From assembly GCA_028283605.1 (NCBI GenBank), contig JAPWKH010000018.1:62001-126000 (forward strand): a DNA stretch of 64,000 nucleotides, in the 5' to 3' direction. This document shows positions 45,613 through 55,646 of this stretch, in pieces. A program made the translations under genes and the position numbers. Source of the DNA: Arachidicoccus sp. GTDB lineage: Bacteria; Bacteroidota; Bacteroidia; Chitinophagales; Chitinophagaceae. Under the pieces are notes generated by a model that saw only the letters and a program-made list of their open reading frames with translations, had not been told where the DNA came from and did no database searches. Within the stretch, counting starts at the first letter, position 1; every line of letters begins with the position of its first letter.

Positions 45613-46302
45613 ATGGAAATAAATAAAGAATTTGAGAACTATGCGGTTAAGCATCGCGGCATCAGTAGTTCGGTTATGCATCAATACAAAAACAGCTTTA
45701 CCAATCTTACGCCTTACATTATTGAAGAGCGGCCGATGAATGTAGCATCAATGGATGTCTTCAGCCGTTTGATGATGGACAGAATTATTTTTCTGGGTGA
45801 AGGCATCAACGATTACGTAGCCAATATTGTAACGGCGCAATTGTTGTTTATGGATAGCGTGGACAGGGTTCGCGACATTCAAATGTATATAAACAGTCCC
45901 GGCGGCAGTGTTTATGCAGGTTTAGGTATTTACGATACAATGCAATTTGTCAGCCCCGATGTTTCTACAATTTGTACCGGCATAGCGGCAAGTATGGGAG
46001 CTGTTTTGATGACGGCAGGTGCAGCAGGCAAGCGTAGCGCTTTGAAACACAGTCGTATCATGATTCATCAGCCAAGCGGCGCTATCGGCGGGCAAGCATC
46101 CGATATTCAAATTACCGCGAGGGAAATTCGCAAAATAAAAGAAGAACTGGACAATATTATTGCTGAACATAGTGGCAAAGATGCAGCGCAAGTAGCAAAA
46201 GACCGCGACCGCGATTTCTGGATGACCGCTCAGGAAGCTAAAGAATATGGCTTGATTGATGAAGTATTGGTAACCAATCCAAAAAAGGCAAAAACTAATT
46301 AA
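45613..46302 (+). CDS. clpP: ATP-dependent Clp protease proteolytic subunit (first copy)
   Basis: ClpP of 229 residues. The catalytic serine is in GIAASMGAVLMTAG, the histidine in SRIMIHQPSGAIGG and the aspartate probably in DRDRDFWM. It forms the degradation chamber that works with ClpX, encoded at 48066. The N-terminus is longer than in E. coli. A second clpP follows after 75 bases that include a palindromic repeat. Confidence 0.94.
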   Translation: MEINKEFENYAVKHRGISSSVMHQYKNSFTNLTPYIIEERPMNVASMDVFSRLMMDRIIFLGEGINDYVANIVTAQLLFMDSVDRVRDIQMYINSPGGSVYAGLGIYDTMQFVSPDVSTICTGIAASMGAVLMTAGAAGKRSALKHSRIMIHQPSGAIGGQASDIQITAREIRKIKEELDNIIAEHSGKDAAQVAKDRDRDFWMTAQEAKEYGLIDEVLVTNPKKAKTN

Positions 46303-46329
46303 GAATTAATAATTTTGAACACGCCTACA

Positions 46330-46356
46330 CGTCATTCCCGCGCATACGGGAATCTT
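46330..46356 (+). repeat. Palindromic repeat, cattcccgc family
   Basis: A unit of 27 bases, cgtcattcccgcgcatacgggaatctt, with a cccg-cgcata-cggg hairpin. It is a shorter relative of the arms at 21595-21689 and of the copy at 47195. It lies between the two clpP genes, just before the second start. Confidence 0.75.
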
Positions 46357-46377
46357 GTGGCGAAAATTAAAATCTAC

Positions 46378-47010
46378 ATGAATCTATTATATAAAAAACC
46401 TTTCTTGTTTGAGGAAGAAGAAGAACCTGCAAAAGAAGCAGATAATAAAGAACCGCAAATGCCTTTACTGTTAAAAAAACAGGAAGAGCTTTTTTTGCAA
46501 AAACGTTCTGTATATCTCTGGGGGCAGGTAGATGATAAATCTGCACGGGAAGTTGTGAGTAAATTATTGCTGCTCGAAGCCGATAAACCGGGAGAAGAAA
46601 TTAAATTTTACATTAACAGTCCCGGCGGCGTGGTTACAAGCGGAATGGTTATTTACGATACAATGAAAATGATTTCCTCTCCGGTAAGTACAATATGCAT
46701 GGGAATGGCAATGAGTATGGGTTCAATTTTATTGAGTGCCGGCGAAAAAGGCAGACGATTTATTTTTCCGCATGGCGAAGTTATGATTCATCAACCGAGC
46801 ATCGGCGGGTATTTTCAAGCAACCTCCATTGATATAGAAATTCAAGCCGAGCAAATTGAAAAAACCAAGCAAATGGGCGCACAAATTCTTGCAGAAAATT
46901 GCGGTAAAACGGTAGAGCAAATTTTAGTAGATTTTGATCGTGATTATTATATGGATGCGCAAGAATCTGTCGAGTACGGAATTGTAGATGGTATTCTGGA
47001 AAAATTGTAG
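46378..47010 (+). CDS. clpP: ATP-dependent Clp protease proteolytic subunit (second copy)
   Basis: ClpP of 210 residues with serine in GMAMSMGSILLSAG and histidine in GEVMIHQPSIGGY. It differs from the first copy (AMSMG versus AASMG), so the two may form mixed rings, as in some other bacteria with two ClpPs. The start MNLLYKKPF at 46378 is used; upstream in-frame codons come from the palindromic repeat. A hairpin terminator follows at 47100. Confidence 0.9.
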   Translation: MNLLYKKPFLFEEEEEPAKEADNKEPQMPLLLKKQEELFLQKRSVYLWGQVDDKSAREVVSKLLLLEADKPGEEIKFYINSPGGVVTSGMVIYDTMKMISSPVSTICMGMAMSMGSILLSAGEKGRRFIFPHGEVMIHQPSIGGYFQATSIDIEIQAEQIEKTKQMGAQILAENCGKTVEQILVDFDRDYYMDAQESVEYGIVDGILEKL

Positions 47011-47099
47011 TCTTTCTGTATTTTGATTTGTAAGATTGAAGAAATTTCCGGGAAAAATCAGGGACGCTGTGAATCATTTTTTCTATATACAAATTTTAT

Positions 47100-47123
47100 A
47101 AAACCGCCTTATCAAGCGGTTTT
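47100..47123 (+). terminator. Hairpin terminator after second clpP
   Basis: Stem AAAACCGC / GCGGTTTT with an 8-base loop, followed by a T-rich stretch. It lies 90 bases past the second clpP stop and probably ends the clpP transcript. Confidence 0.75.
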
Positions 47124-47194
47124 CGTATTTTTGCATATTGTATTTATCTAGATTTTGCAACTGAGTATATTTTCATCATAAAATCAAACTATCA

Positions 47195-47221
47195 CGTCAT
47201 TCCTGCAGAGGCAGGAATCTT
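47195..47221 (+). repeat. Palindromic repeat, cattcctgc variant
   Basis: cgtcattcctgcagaggcaggaatctt: a 27-base relative of the unit at 46330, with compensating changes in both arms of the stem (cctgc / gcagg instead of cccgc / gcggg). Paired changes indicate that the hairpin itself is kept. Confidence 0.7.
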
Positions 47222-47293
47222 TTGTGAAAGTAGATTGCCGCTTGCATGGCAATGCGGGCAGATAATTAATATTGAAGAGGTAGAAAAATTTAT

Positions 47294-48025
47294 ATGTCGC
47301 GCAATTATTATAAAATAAAAATTGAAAATCCTTGCAGCGAAAGTTGGCAGGAAATGTCGCCCGTTAATGGCGGCAGATTCTGCGCGCATTGTTCAAAAAA
47401 AGTGATAGATTTTTCAACTTTAAGCGATGATGAAATCATCAAAATTGTTTCACAACAAAAAGGAAATTTGTGTGGGAGATTTCAAACCGATCAATTAAAC
47501 AAAGAATTAATTCAATCAAAGCAAAGTCAAAGCAGCAAAGGATTTTATAAATATCTGGCAGGAATATTATTACTCGGTATTTCTAAAAATTCTTTTTCAA
47601 ATAATAATAAAATATTATCCAAAGAAAATATTGTTGCAAATCCTATTCGGGACAAAAATATAAATCGGGAAAATTTAAATGATACTTTGTATAAAGAAAT
47701 AAGGGGAAGAGTTTTAGATTCTGCAACACAAAAGCCTTTCTCATATGCATTCATACGAATAAGCGGAACACAAAAAGGCGCGATTACTGATTCGAGTGGA
47801 CATTTCATTTTGAAGGTACCTCAAAATTTTTCAAATCAATCAATTAACTTAATAATCGGAGCTGTCGGATATAATAACATAAACGATGCTATAAGTTTAG
47901 ATAAATTTCAACAAGAATATACATACTTTTTAAAGCCTGTCGAAAATGAACTAATGGGAGATGTTATAATCACAAATTATCATAAACAAGCAAAACATTG
48001 GTGGCAATTTTGGAAAAGAAAATAA
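47294..48025 (+). CDS. Carboxypeptidase-regulatory-like domain protein with Cys-rich N-terminus
   Basis: Protein of 243 residues. Residues 1-60 carry a cysteine pattern (NPCSESWQEMSP, then GGRFCAHCSKKVIDFSTLSD) shared by many Bacteroidota membrane proteins, followed by one hydrophobic stretch (YLAGILLLGISKNSF) and a carboxypeptidase-D regulatory-like beta domain (EIRGRVLDSATQKPFSYAF.RISGTQKGAITDSSGHF). The last residues are basic and aromatic (KHWWQFWKRK). The N-terminal zinc-ribbon-like part would be cytoplasmic. Function is unknown; it lies between clpP and clpX but may not be connected with them. Confidence 0.75.
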   Translation: MSRNYYKIKIENPCSESWQEMSPVNGGRFCAHCSKKVIDFSTLSDDEIIKIVSQQKGNLCGRFQTDQLNKELIQSKQSQSSKGFYKYLAGILLLGISKNSFSNNNKILSKENIVANPIRDKNINRENLNDTLYKEIRGRVLDSATQKPFSYAFIRISGTQKGAITDSSGHFILKVPQNFSNQSINLIIGAVGYNNINDAISLDKFQQEYTYFLKPVENELMGDVIITNYHKQAKHWWQFWKRK

Positions 48026-48065
48026 AAAATTACATCATAAAATCAGAAATCATACATAAATAAAA

Positions 48066-49319
48066 ATGGCTAATAAAAATTTACATACGAATTGCTCCTT
48101 CTGCGGGCGATCAAGAGATGAAGTTAAAATGCTGATTTCCGGCATAAATGCAGATATCTGCGACGATTGCATAGAAAATGCTTATGAATTGATAGAGAAT
48201 GAATTAAATATTGGAACAGATCGTAAACCGAAATCAGGCAGCAATACGAATAGCGAACTAAAAGTGCGCAGCCCTAAAGAAATAAAGCAATTTTTGGATG
48301 AATATGTCATCGGTCAGGAAGACGCGAAGAAAATATTATCGGTTGCGGTATATAATCATTATAAAAGAATTACTCAAAAAGTACAAAATGACGAAATAGA
48401 AATCGAGAAGAGTAATATCATCATGATTGGCGAAACAGGCACAGGCAAAACGTTGCTTGCAAAAAGTATCGCCAAAATGCTGAATGTTCCATTTGCAATT
48501 GTAGACGCAACGGTTTTTACAGAAGCCGGTTATGTTGGAGAAGATATCGAAAGCATGTTATCGCGCTTGTTGCAAAATTGCGATTATGATGTTTCCAGAG
48601 CCGAAAAAGGCATAGTGTATATTGATGAAATAGATAAGATTGCGCGTAAAAATGACAATCCTTCCATCACGCGCGATGTAAGTGGCGAAGGTGTACAGCA
48701 AGGTTTATTAAAGATGCTGGAAGGTACGGAAGCGCTTGTGCCGCCTCAAGGTGGCCGCAAACATCCGGAACAAAAAATGGTAAAGATAAATACACAAAAT
48801 ATATTGTTCATTTGTGGGGGTGCATTTGACGGAATTGACAGGATTATAGCACGCCGTGTGAATACGAATGCCATTGGGTTTAATGTAAATAAAGAGCAAC
48901 AAGAAGCACAAAAAAAGAATCTGTTGCAATTCGTAAATCCACAGGATTTGAAATCATTTGGTTTGATTCCTGAATTGCTTGGCCGCTTGCCGATCGTTAC
49001 ACATCTTGATCCATTGGATAAAGAAACACTACGCGCCATTTTAACAGAACCCAAAAACAGCCTGATAAAACAATACGCAAGATTATTTGAGCTCGAAGGC
49101 GTTAAATTAAAGATAGAAACCGATGTGCTTGATTTCATTGTGGATAAGGCAATGGAATTTAAACTTGGTGCGCGTGGATTACGTAGTATTTGCGAAAGCA
49201 TTCTTACAGAAGCTATGTTCGAAGTGCCGGGAACCAAACGTAAAGAATTGGTTATTGATTTACAATATGCTCAGCAACAGTTCAATAGCAGTAAGTTGGG
49301 AATGATGAATGTGGCATGA
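48066..49319 (+). CDS. clpX: ATP-dependent Clp protease ATP-binding subunit ClpX
   Basis: AAA+ unfoldase of 417 residues. The N-terminal zinc finger has four cysteines in [11 protein letters not shown] and [10 protein letters not shown]. Walker A is [10 protein letters not shown], Walker [12 protein letters not shown], and the pore loops and sensor 2 region ([15 protein letters not shown]) are present. It feeds unfolded proteins to the two ClpPs encoded upstream. The gene is on the same strand as clpP but 1 kb away. Confidence 0.97.
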   Translation: MANKNLHTNCSFCGRSRDEVKMLISGINADICDDCIENAYELIENELNIGTDRKPKSGSNTNSELKVRSPKEIKQFLDEYVIGQEDAKKILSVAVYNHYKRITQKVQNDEIEIEKSNIIMIGETGTGKTLLAKSIAKMLNVPFAIVDATVFTEAGYVGEDIESMLSRLLQNCDYDVSRAEKGIVYIDEIDKIARKNDNPSITRDVSGEGVQQGLLKMLEGTEALVPPQGGRKHPEQKMVKINTQNILFICGGAFDGIDRIIARRVNTNAIGFNVNKEQQEAQKKNLLQFVNPQDLKSFGLIPELLGRLPIVTHLDPLDKETLRAILTEPKNSLIKQYARLFELEGVKLKIETDVLDFIVDKAMEFKLGARGLRSICESILTEAMFEVPGTKRKELVIDLQYAQQQFNSSKLGMMNVA

Positions 49320-49366
49320 TATAAGAGTCCGGAATAAACCGTTAGGTAAATTTGTATAACCCTTCT

Positions 49367-49396
49367 TTGTTAATCGAACAAATCCTCCTACTTTTG
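49367..49396 (+). promoter_or_regulatory. Promoter of the polysaccharide export operon
   Basis: TTG at 49367, a 19-base spacer and TACTTTTG at 49389-49396 match the Bacteroidota consensus. Transcription would begin near 49402, leaving only a few bases before the first ATG at 49405 (or about nine before the ATG at 49411). Confidence 0.65.
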
Positions 49397-49404
49397 CCAA
49401 AATC

Positions 49405-50229
49405 ATGAAGATGGATAAAAAGCGTTTGCTGACCCTTAGCATTATTTTAATCTCCTTGTCTTGTTTAATACAATCATGTGCTACTAAACGTAATTTGGTA
49501 TATTTCAGTAACTTACCGGACAGCGTAGTTTATAAGGAAGTCATTAATAATAATATAGAACCTACCATTCAACCCAATGATTTATTGAATATTAAGGTAG
49601 CAACTTTGAGCCCGGATGCAAATATATTGTTTAACAGCGGATCCTTGCCAATGAATAATGCTCAAACAGGCACTGCTCAAAGTGCAGATAATTCGGCTTT
49701 ACAGTTAGGATATCTTGTAGACGAGAATGGTCAGATAGATTTTCCTATTTTAGGGAAATTATCCGTAGGAGGCCTTACGCGAGAGCAGGCAATGGGTATG
49801 ATTTCAGAAAAAGTGGGAGAAACAGCCAAAGATCCAATTGTAAATTTACAAATAATGAATTTTAGGGTAAGTGTGATTGGTGAGGTAACACACGCAGGTG
49901 TATTTAATATTCCAAACAACAAAGTAAACGTTTTGGAAGCTTTAGGTATGGCAGGAGATATCACACCTTATGCAGAAAGGCAAGATGTTTTGGTAATACA
50001 TGAAAAAGATAAAATGCGCTCTGTTTCTCACTTAAATCTCAACGATAAAAATGTGTTTAATTCCCCGTCTTTTTATTTACAGCAAAATGATGTCGTTTAT
50101 GTACGGCCGGAAAATCAGCTTAAAGTCCAAAGCGTAGATACGAAATTCAATAGAAAATTTTCTATAATTACAACAGCGGCATCTTTGATAATTTCAATCA
50201 TAACATTGATTGTTGTATCACACCGATAA
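49405..50229 (+). CDS. Polysaccharide export outer-membrane lipoprotein, Wza-like
   Basis: Protein of 274 residues. The signal peptide ends in a lipobox, LIQSC, so it is a lipoprotein. The export domain starts near IQPNDLLNIKV, followed by a SLBB-type repeat with RVSVIGEVTHAGVFNIPNNK, and there is a C-terminal hydrophobic segment (IITTAASLIISIITLIVVS). Wza-type proteins form the outer-membrane channel for capsule or exopolysaccharide and work with the Wzc kinase encoded next. Confidence 0.9.
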   Translation: MKMDKKRLLTLSIILISLSCLIQSCATKRNLVYFSNLPDSVVYKEVINNNIEPTIQPNDLLNIKVATLSPDANILFNSGSLPMNNAQTGTAQSADNSALQLGYLVDENGQIDFPILGKLSVGGLTREQAMGMISEKVGETAKDPIVNLQIMNFRVSVIGEVTHAGVFNIPNNKVNVLEALGMAGDITPYAERQDVLVIHEKDKMRSVSHLNLNDKNVFNSPSFYLQQNDVVYVRPENQLKVQSVDTKFNRKFSIITTAASLIISIITLIVVSHR

Positions 50230-50264
50230 ATAAAACTCTTTTTATATAATTGTACGATAATTCT

Positions 50265-52676
50265 ATGACGGATAAACTTGCACAACCTTTAGATAATAAA
50301 TCTTTTGATCTACGAGTAGAATTGCAGAAATATGCAAGAAAATGGTATTGGTTTGTTTTGGGAATTATTATTTGTGTGTTTTTGGCATCTGTTTATTTAA
50401 GATATTCTACCCCTCAATACGAAATATTTGCAGAGCTGTTAATAAGAGATAATAAAAAAGGTGCAGGAGATGTTGCCGGTTCAGGCTCTATTGCATTGTC
50501 AGATCTGAATTTGCTAAATCAATCTCAATCTATTTATAATGAGATAGAAGTTTTAAGCAGTCGCAGTTTATTAAAAAGAGTTTTTAATAGCATGCCTCAA
50601 TTACAAACTTCCATTATTTTAGAAGGACGTATTAAAACATCTGAGGCGTATGGTAAAGAAGCGCCTATTATTGTAAAAGTTGCATCGTTAGATTCCACAG
50701 TTACTTTAATGAAAGAGCCGGTAGAAATATTAGTAAAAGATGTTTCTTCTTTTTATTTATCAGATAAATTTGGTAAAACCTTATATAGGTATGGGCAACC
50801 CATTACAAGGCCATACGGCTCTTTTATGGTATTACTAAATCCATTCTCTCAGATTCCGGATAATTACCACCTGTATTTTTATTACAGTTTCATAATTTGG
50901 ATGAATATGCTGATGTGTATCACAAAGCAATAAAAATTACCGCAGTAAATGATGATGCAAGTGCCTTAACTATTACTCTCCGCGATCCTGTGTCACAAAA
51001 AGCAATAGATATTATCAATAGGTTGGTAGATGTTTATAATAATGAAGCAATTGAAGATAAAAATCAGTATTTCAGACAGTACTGTTAATTTCATTAGATT
51101 CGTCGATTGACGGATGTTGTAGGACAATTAGAACTGACCAGTGTTGAGAATAAAGGTATCTGATTTTAAACAACAAATCAAATTACGAATGTCAGTAGTG
51201 ATGTAAAACAATATTACAAACAGGCTTCAGATTTTTATAAATAAAAAGAAGATGCTACTTTGAAATTCAAACGTTAGAGCTGTGCACAATCCTATATTAA
51301 TTCAGCCAAGAGCGAAAATAAATTAGTTCCGAGTTCTTTAGGAATAGAAGATCCTACTTTGAATAACGTTGATTAATAGGCAGCTTTAATGAACTCGAAG
51401 CTAAACGTGCAGAATATCTTAACAACTCTAAAGCCCTTCAAGTATTCTGGTAAAAAATATTGACCAGCAACTATTACAAGTTAACGTCAAAGCATGTGGA
51501 TGAAAATATAGGAAAGCTATTAATAGTGGTATGGATGTTACCCAAAATAGTATAAGTAATAATTATTCTCAATTTGAATCTAAGATACAAACAGCACCTG
51601 AAAATGAAAGGTTGCTTATGGAAATTCAAAGACAACAGGGCATAAAGGAAAGTTTATATACTTATTTATTACAGAAAAAAGAAGAAGCTTCGATCGCTTC
51701 AGCAACTACTATTGCAAATTCCCGTATTATTGATGATACCGCATCTTCAGACGCTCCTGTATCACCAAAAAGGCTGCTAATATTGGCTGCAGCTTTTATA
51801 TTAGGATTATTAATTCCCTTTGCCATAATTTATATAGGCGATTTATTAGATGATAAAATACGCTTACAAAAAGATATTACGGATAAATCGGATGTACCTA
51901 TATTAGGAGAGATCGCACATTCGGAAGCAAAATCAGAATCCGAAAGCAATTTGGTCGTGCAGGAAAAATCCAGAACACCGGTAGCAGAAATGTTCCGCCT
52001 TATTCGTAGCAACCTTCAATTCGCTTCTGCCGGAAAGAGCAATCAGGTTATTATGGTTACATCGAGTATGTCTGGCGAAGGAAAAACTTTTATCTCCACT
52101 AACTTGGGTGCAAGCTTAGCTTTAATAGGCAAAAAAGTAGTATTGTTGGAATTTGACATTAGAAAACCAAAATTATTAAAAGGGCTTAACCTCAGAACTG
52201 AGAATGGCATTACGCATTTTGTAGTTAATGATTCATTGTCAATAAAAGATCTTATCAGTAAAATCCCGGGTCAAGATAATTTATATGTAATTGGCGCTGG
52301 TCCTATTCCTCCAAACCCTGCGGAACTGCTCGTAAGTCCGCGTATCAAACAATTATTTGACGAATTAAGGGAGGAATTTGATTATATAATCGTAGACAGT
52401 TCTCCGATTGGTCAGGTAGCAGACGGCTTCACACTGAACAAACATGTAGATTCTTGCATGTATGTAGTCAGGTATAATTATACTTTTAAAGAACAAATAA
52501 ATATTATAAACGATATTTACAGTAATAAGAAATTAAATAATTTATTGATTTTAATGAACGATTCCAAAAAGCAAAATGCCTACGGTTATGGTTATGGATA
52601 TGGTTACGGATATGGATATGGTGCACCGGAGAAGCAAACTTTTTGGCAGCGGATTAAGAATATTTTTAAATCCTGA
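50265..52676 (+). pseudogene. Wzc-like polysaccharide co-polymerase / tyrosine kinase, damaged in the middle
   Basis: The span is right for one Wzc of about 804 codons, but the frame is broken. The N-terminal part (to about 50933) has a membrane segment (WFVLGIIICVFLASVYL) and the Wzz domain. A one-base loss in the T run near 50877 shifts to QFHNLDEYADVYHKA. From about 51080 to 51530 homology survives in pieces across frames, for example DVVGQLELTSVENK and SENKLVPSSLGIEDPTL, with many stops and indels. From 51531 the frame is clean to 52676: second membrane segment (LLILAAAFILGLLIPFAII), Walker A SMSGEGKTF, A' VVLLEFDIRKPKL, Walker B YIIVDSSPIG and a Tyr-Gly tail. The C-terminal kinase could still be made alone. 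Confidence 0.88.
52581..52622 (+). repeat. Tyr-Gly tandem repeat in the kinase tail
   Basis: Seven six-base units (tat/tac then ggt/gga) code for seven Tyr-Gly pairs at the C-terminus of the Wzc-like kinase. Tyrosine clusters at this place are the autophosphorylation sites of the family. The silent changes between units show that the repeat is old and probably under selection. Confidence 0.85.
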
Positions 52677-52714
52677 TGTCCTCTCCTTATGAAGACATTT
52701 GGTAAAATAAACTA

Positions 52715-54004
52715 ATGCAGCAACGCAACAATGTAAAAATAGCGATAATAGGGTTAGGGTATGTGGGATTGCCATTAGCAGTAGAATTGGCCTTTAATTA
52801 TAAAGTAACGGGCTTTGATATTGATACGGAAAGGGTTTTTAATTTACAAAAATATATTGATCATACCCAATCTGTAGAATCCAAAACATTGCAGGATGCG
52901 ATTACTTTGTCAAATAAAGCTGATACAGGATTATGCATAACGGATATAGAAAAAAATATAAGTGATTGCAATGTTTACATAATTACTGTCCCCACGCCAG
53001 TAAATAAAAATAAGCAACCGGATTTATCACTATGTTTTGCTGCTACAAAATCCGTAGCAAAGTTTCTTCACAAAAACGATACGGTAATTTATGAATCTAC
53101 TGTCTATCCCGGTTGCACAGAAGAAGAATGCATTCCCATTCTTGAAAAAGAATCAGGATTAAAAATAAATACAGATTTTTGGGTAGGATATTCTCCGGAA
53201 CGTATCAATCCGGGAGATAAAATACATACACTCGCCAATATAAAAAAAATCACTTCCGGCTCTTCACCCGAAGCGGCGGCTTTCGTAGATGAATTATATG
53301 CATCCATCATTCAAGCCGGTACGTATAAAGCGCCATCCATTAAAGTTGCAGAAGCGGCCAAAGCCATTGAAAATGCTCAGCGCGATGTCAATATTTCTTT
53401 TATAAACGAACTGGCGCTTATTTTTGATAAAATGAATATTGATACCAATGATGTTTTGGAGGCGGCAGCTACAAAATGGAATTTTTTACCTTTCAAACCA
53501 GGCCTTGTCGGCGGGCATTGTATAGGTGTAGATCCTTATTATTTATTGTACAAATCAAAAGAACTCGGATATACTCCGCAGGTAATTTTGTCAGGCAGGG
53601 AAGTGAATGAGCAAATGGGTAATTTTATTGCCAATAAAGTAAATTCGCTTATTAAGAAAAAAGGAAATACAAATAATAATATTTTAGTATTAGGCTTTAC
53701 TTTTAAAGAAAATTGTACGGATATTCGTAATACCGGCGTTATTCATTTGGCAGAAGGATTGAGCAATGTGGGTTTTGAAATTGATATTTACGATCCGCTG
53801 GCCGACGCCCAAAAAGTAAAGCAAGAGTACAATCTAACATTGTTGCCTGAATTGAAAAATGAAAAAGAATATGCTGCTGTTGTTCATGCGGTAGCCCATG
53901 ATGTTTTTAAAAATATAGATTTTAATAATTGGAAAAATAACAAAACAATTATTTTTGACGTGAAAGGAACGTTAGACAAAAATTTGGTTGACGGTCGGTT
54001 ATAA
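52715..54004 (+). CDS. UDP-sugar 6-dehydrogenase, WbpO/TviB type
   Basis: Nucleotide-sugar dehydrogenase of 429 residues. The NAD site is IIGLGYVGLPLAVE, the middle has VYESTVYPGCTEEEC, the catalytic cysteine is in GLVGGHCIGVDPYYL and the C-terminal UDP-binding part has GFTFKENCTDIRNT. The pattern is closest to dehydrogenases of UDP-GlcNAc/GalNAc that give uronic acids for capsule, rather than UDP-glucose dehydrogenase. First sugar-precursor gene after the kinase. Confidence 0.87.
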   Translation: MQQRNNVKIAIIGLGYVGLPLAVELAFNYKVTGFDIDTERVFNLQKYIDHTQSVESKTLQDAITLSNKADTGLCITDIEKNISDCNVYIITVPTPVNKNKQPDLSLCFAATKSVAKFLHKNDTVIYESTVYPGCTEEECIPILEKESGLKINTDFWVGYSPERINPGDKIHTLANIKKITSGSSPEAAAFVDELYASIIQAGTYKAPSIKVAEAAKAIENAQRDVNISFINELALIFDKMNIDTNDVLEAAATKWNFLPFKPGLVGGHCIGVDPYYLLYKSKELGYTPQVILSGREVNEQMGNFIANKVNSLIKKKGNTNNNILVLGFTFKENCTDIRNTGVIHLAEGLSNVGFEIDIYDPLADAQKVKQEYNLTLLPELKNEKEYAAVVHAVAHDVFKNIDFNNWKNNKTIIFDVKGTLDKNLVDGRL

Positions 54005-54037
54005 CCCTGAATTTTTATAAAATTTCAATCATTTAAT

Positions 54038-55093
54038 ATGAATAAAACAATCATTATCACTGGCGGTGCGGGCTTTATCGGTTCGCATGTTGTTCGCCGT
54101 TTTGTGAACACGTATCCGGAATATACAATCATCAATTTAGATAAGCTTACTTATGCAGGCAATCTCGCCAATTTAAAAGATATAGAGAATAAGCCGAATT
54201 ACAAATTTGTAAAAGGTGATATTACCGATGCAATATTTCTGAAAAATTTATTTAGCGAAGAAAAACCAGATGCAGTCATACATCTTGCCGCAGAAAGCCA
54301 TGTGGACAGAAGCATTACCAACCCGATTGAATTTGTAATGACGAATGTTGTAGGTACTGCAAATCTTTTAAATACAGCCCGTGAACAATGGAAAGGCGAA
54401 TACGATAAACATCGTTTTTATCATGTGTCCACAGATGAAGTATATGGAGCATTAGGCGAAAGCGGCATGTTTACCGAAGATACAAAATACGATCCGCATA
54501 GTCCGTATTCTGCATCAAAAGCAGGTTCCGATCATTTTGTAAGAGCTTATCACGATACGTATGGAATGGATTGTGTAATCTCTAATTGCAGCAACAATTA
54601 CGGTGCAAATCATTTCCCTGAAAAACTCATTCCTTTAGCAATTAATAATATTAAAAACAATAAACCGGTTCCTGTTTACGGCAAAGGAGAAAACGTGCGC
54701 GACTGGCTTTGGGTAGAAGACCACGCACGTGCAATTGATGTTATTTTTCATAAAGCAAAGGCTGGTGATACTTACAATATAGGCGGCCATAATGAATGGA
54801 AAAATATAAATTTGATAAAATTGCTCTGTAAAATCATGGATAAAAAACTCGGAAGGGAAGAAGGCACTTCAGAAAAACTTATTACCTATGTTACAGACCG
54901 TGCAGGACACGATTTGCGCTATGCCATTGATTCTACAAAATTGCAAAAAGAATTAGGCTGGGTTCCAAGTCTACAATTTGAAGAAGGATTGGAAAAGACT
55001 GTCGATTGGTATTTGCAAAATGAAGAATGGTTGAGTGAAGTTACCAGCGGCGCTTATCAAAAATATTATGAACAACAATACAAAACAAAATAA
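54038..55093 (+). CDS. rfbB: dTDP-glucose 4,6-dehydratase
   Basis: SDR of 351 residues that turns dTDP-glucose into dTDP-4-keto-6-deoxyglucose. The NAD site is TGGAGFIGSHVVRRF; the catalytic threonine-aspartate-glutamate is in HVSTDEVYG and the Tyr-Lys pair in YSASKAGSDHFVRAY. Its stop overlaps the rfbC start by one base. Confidence 0.96.
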   Translation: MNKTIIITGGAGFIGSHVVRRFVNTYPEYTIINLDKLTYAGNLANLKDIENKPNYKFVKGDITDAIFLKNLFSEEKPDAVIHLAAESHVDRSITNPIEFVMTNVVGTANLLNTAREQWKGEYDKHRFYHVSTDEVYGALGESGMFTEDTKYDPHSPYSASKAGSDHFVRAYHDTYGMDCVISNCSNNYGANHFPEKLIPLAINNIKNNKPVPVYGKGENVRDWLWVEDHARAIDVIFHKAKAGDTYNIGGHNEWKNINLIKLLCKIMDKKLGREEGTSEKLITYVTDRAGHDLRYAIDSTKLQKELGWVPSLQFEEGLEKTVDWYLQNEEWLSEVTSGAYQKYYEQQYKTK

Positions 55094-55629
55094 TGCAAGC
55101 TGAAGAAACCAAACTCAAAGGTTGTTTTATTTTGCAACCGAAAATATTTAAAGATGGCAGAGGAAATTTCTTCGAAAGTTTCAACCAAAAAAATTTTGAG
55201 GAAATCATTGGCGGAAAAATAAATTTCGTTCAGGATAATCAGTCATTTTCTTCTTATGGCACAGTGCGTGGGCTGCATTTTCAAATTGGCGAATTTGCAC
55301 AGGCGAAATTGGTGCGCGTTATTACAGGAAAAGTGCTTGATGTTGCCGTAGATATAAGAAAAGGTTCCGATACTTACGGTCAATGGATTGCAGTAGAATT
55401 AAGTGAAGAGAACAACAAACAACTATTTATACCGCGTGGTTTTGCACATGGTTTTTCAGTGCTCAGCCAAACGGCAGTTTTTTCTTATAAGTGCGATAAT
55501 TATTATAACAAACCATCTGAAGGAGGCATCATCTTTAACGATAAAACTTTAAACATTGATTGGGGAATTCCAGTTGATAAAGCTATTGTTTCGGATAAAG
55601 ATTTGGTATTACCTTCGTTAAACCCATAA
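55093..55629 (+). CDS. rfbC: dTDP-4-dehydrorhamnose 3,5-epimerase
   Basis: Cupin-type epimerase of 178 residues. The family block [21 protein letters not shown] contains the catalytic histidine, and [14 protein letters not shown] the second conserved stretch. It follows rfbB by overlap and precedes rfbA. A rhamnose route needs rfbD as well, which is not in the window, so the final sugar may differ or rfbD lies elsewhere. Confidence 0.95.
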   Translation: MQAEETKLKGCFILQPKIFKDGRGNFFESFNQKNFEEIIGGKINFVQDNQSFSSYGTVRGLHFQIGEFAQAKLVRVITGKVLDVAVDIRKGSDTYGQWIAVELSEENNKQLFIPRGFAHGFSVLSQTAVFSYKCDNYYNKPSEGGIIFNDKTLNIDWGIPVDKAIVSDKDLVLPSLNP

Positions 55630-55646
55630 CCAATAATAAAATTTTA

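Noticed and set aside
50897-51530. Small independent genes inside the damaged wzc region
   Set aside because: The short frames line up in order with Wzc coiled-coil sequence (for example DVVGQLELTSVENK and LVPSSLGIEDPTL), so they are fragments of one gene.
52581-52622. Microsatellite of unknown function
   Set aside because: It is in frame and encodes the Tyr-Gly tail typical of this kinase family, with silent variation between units.
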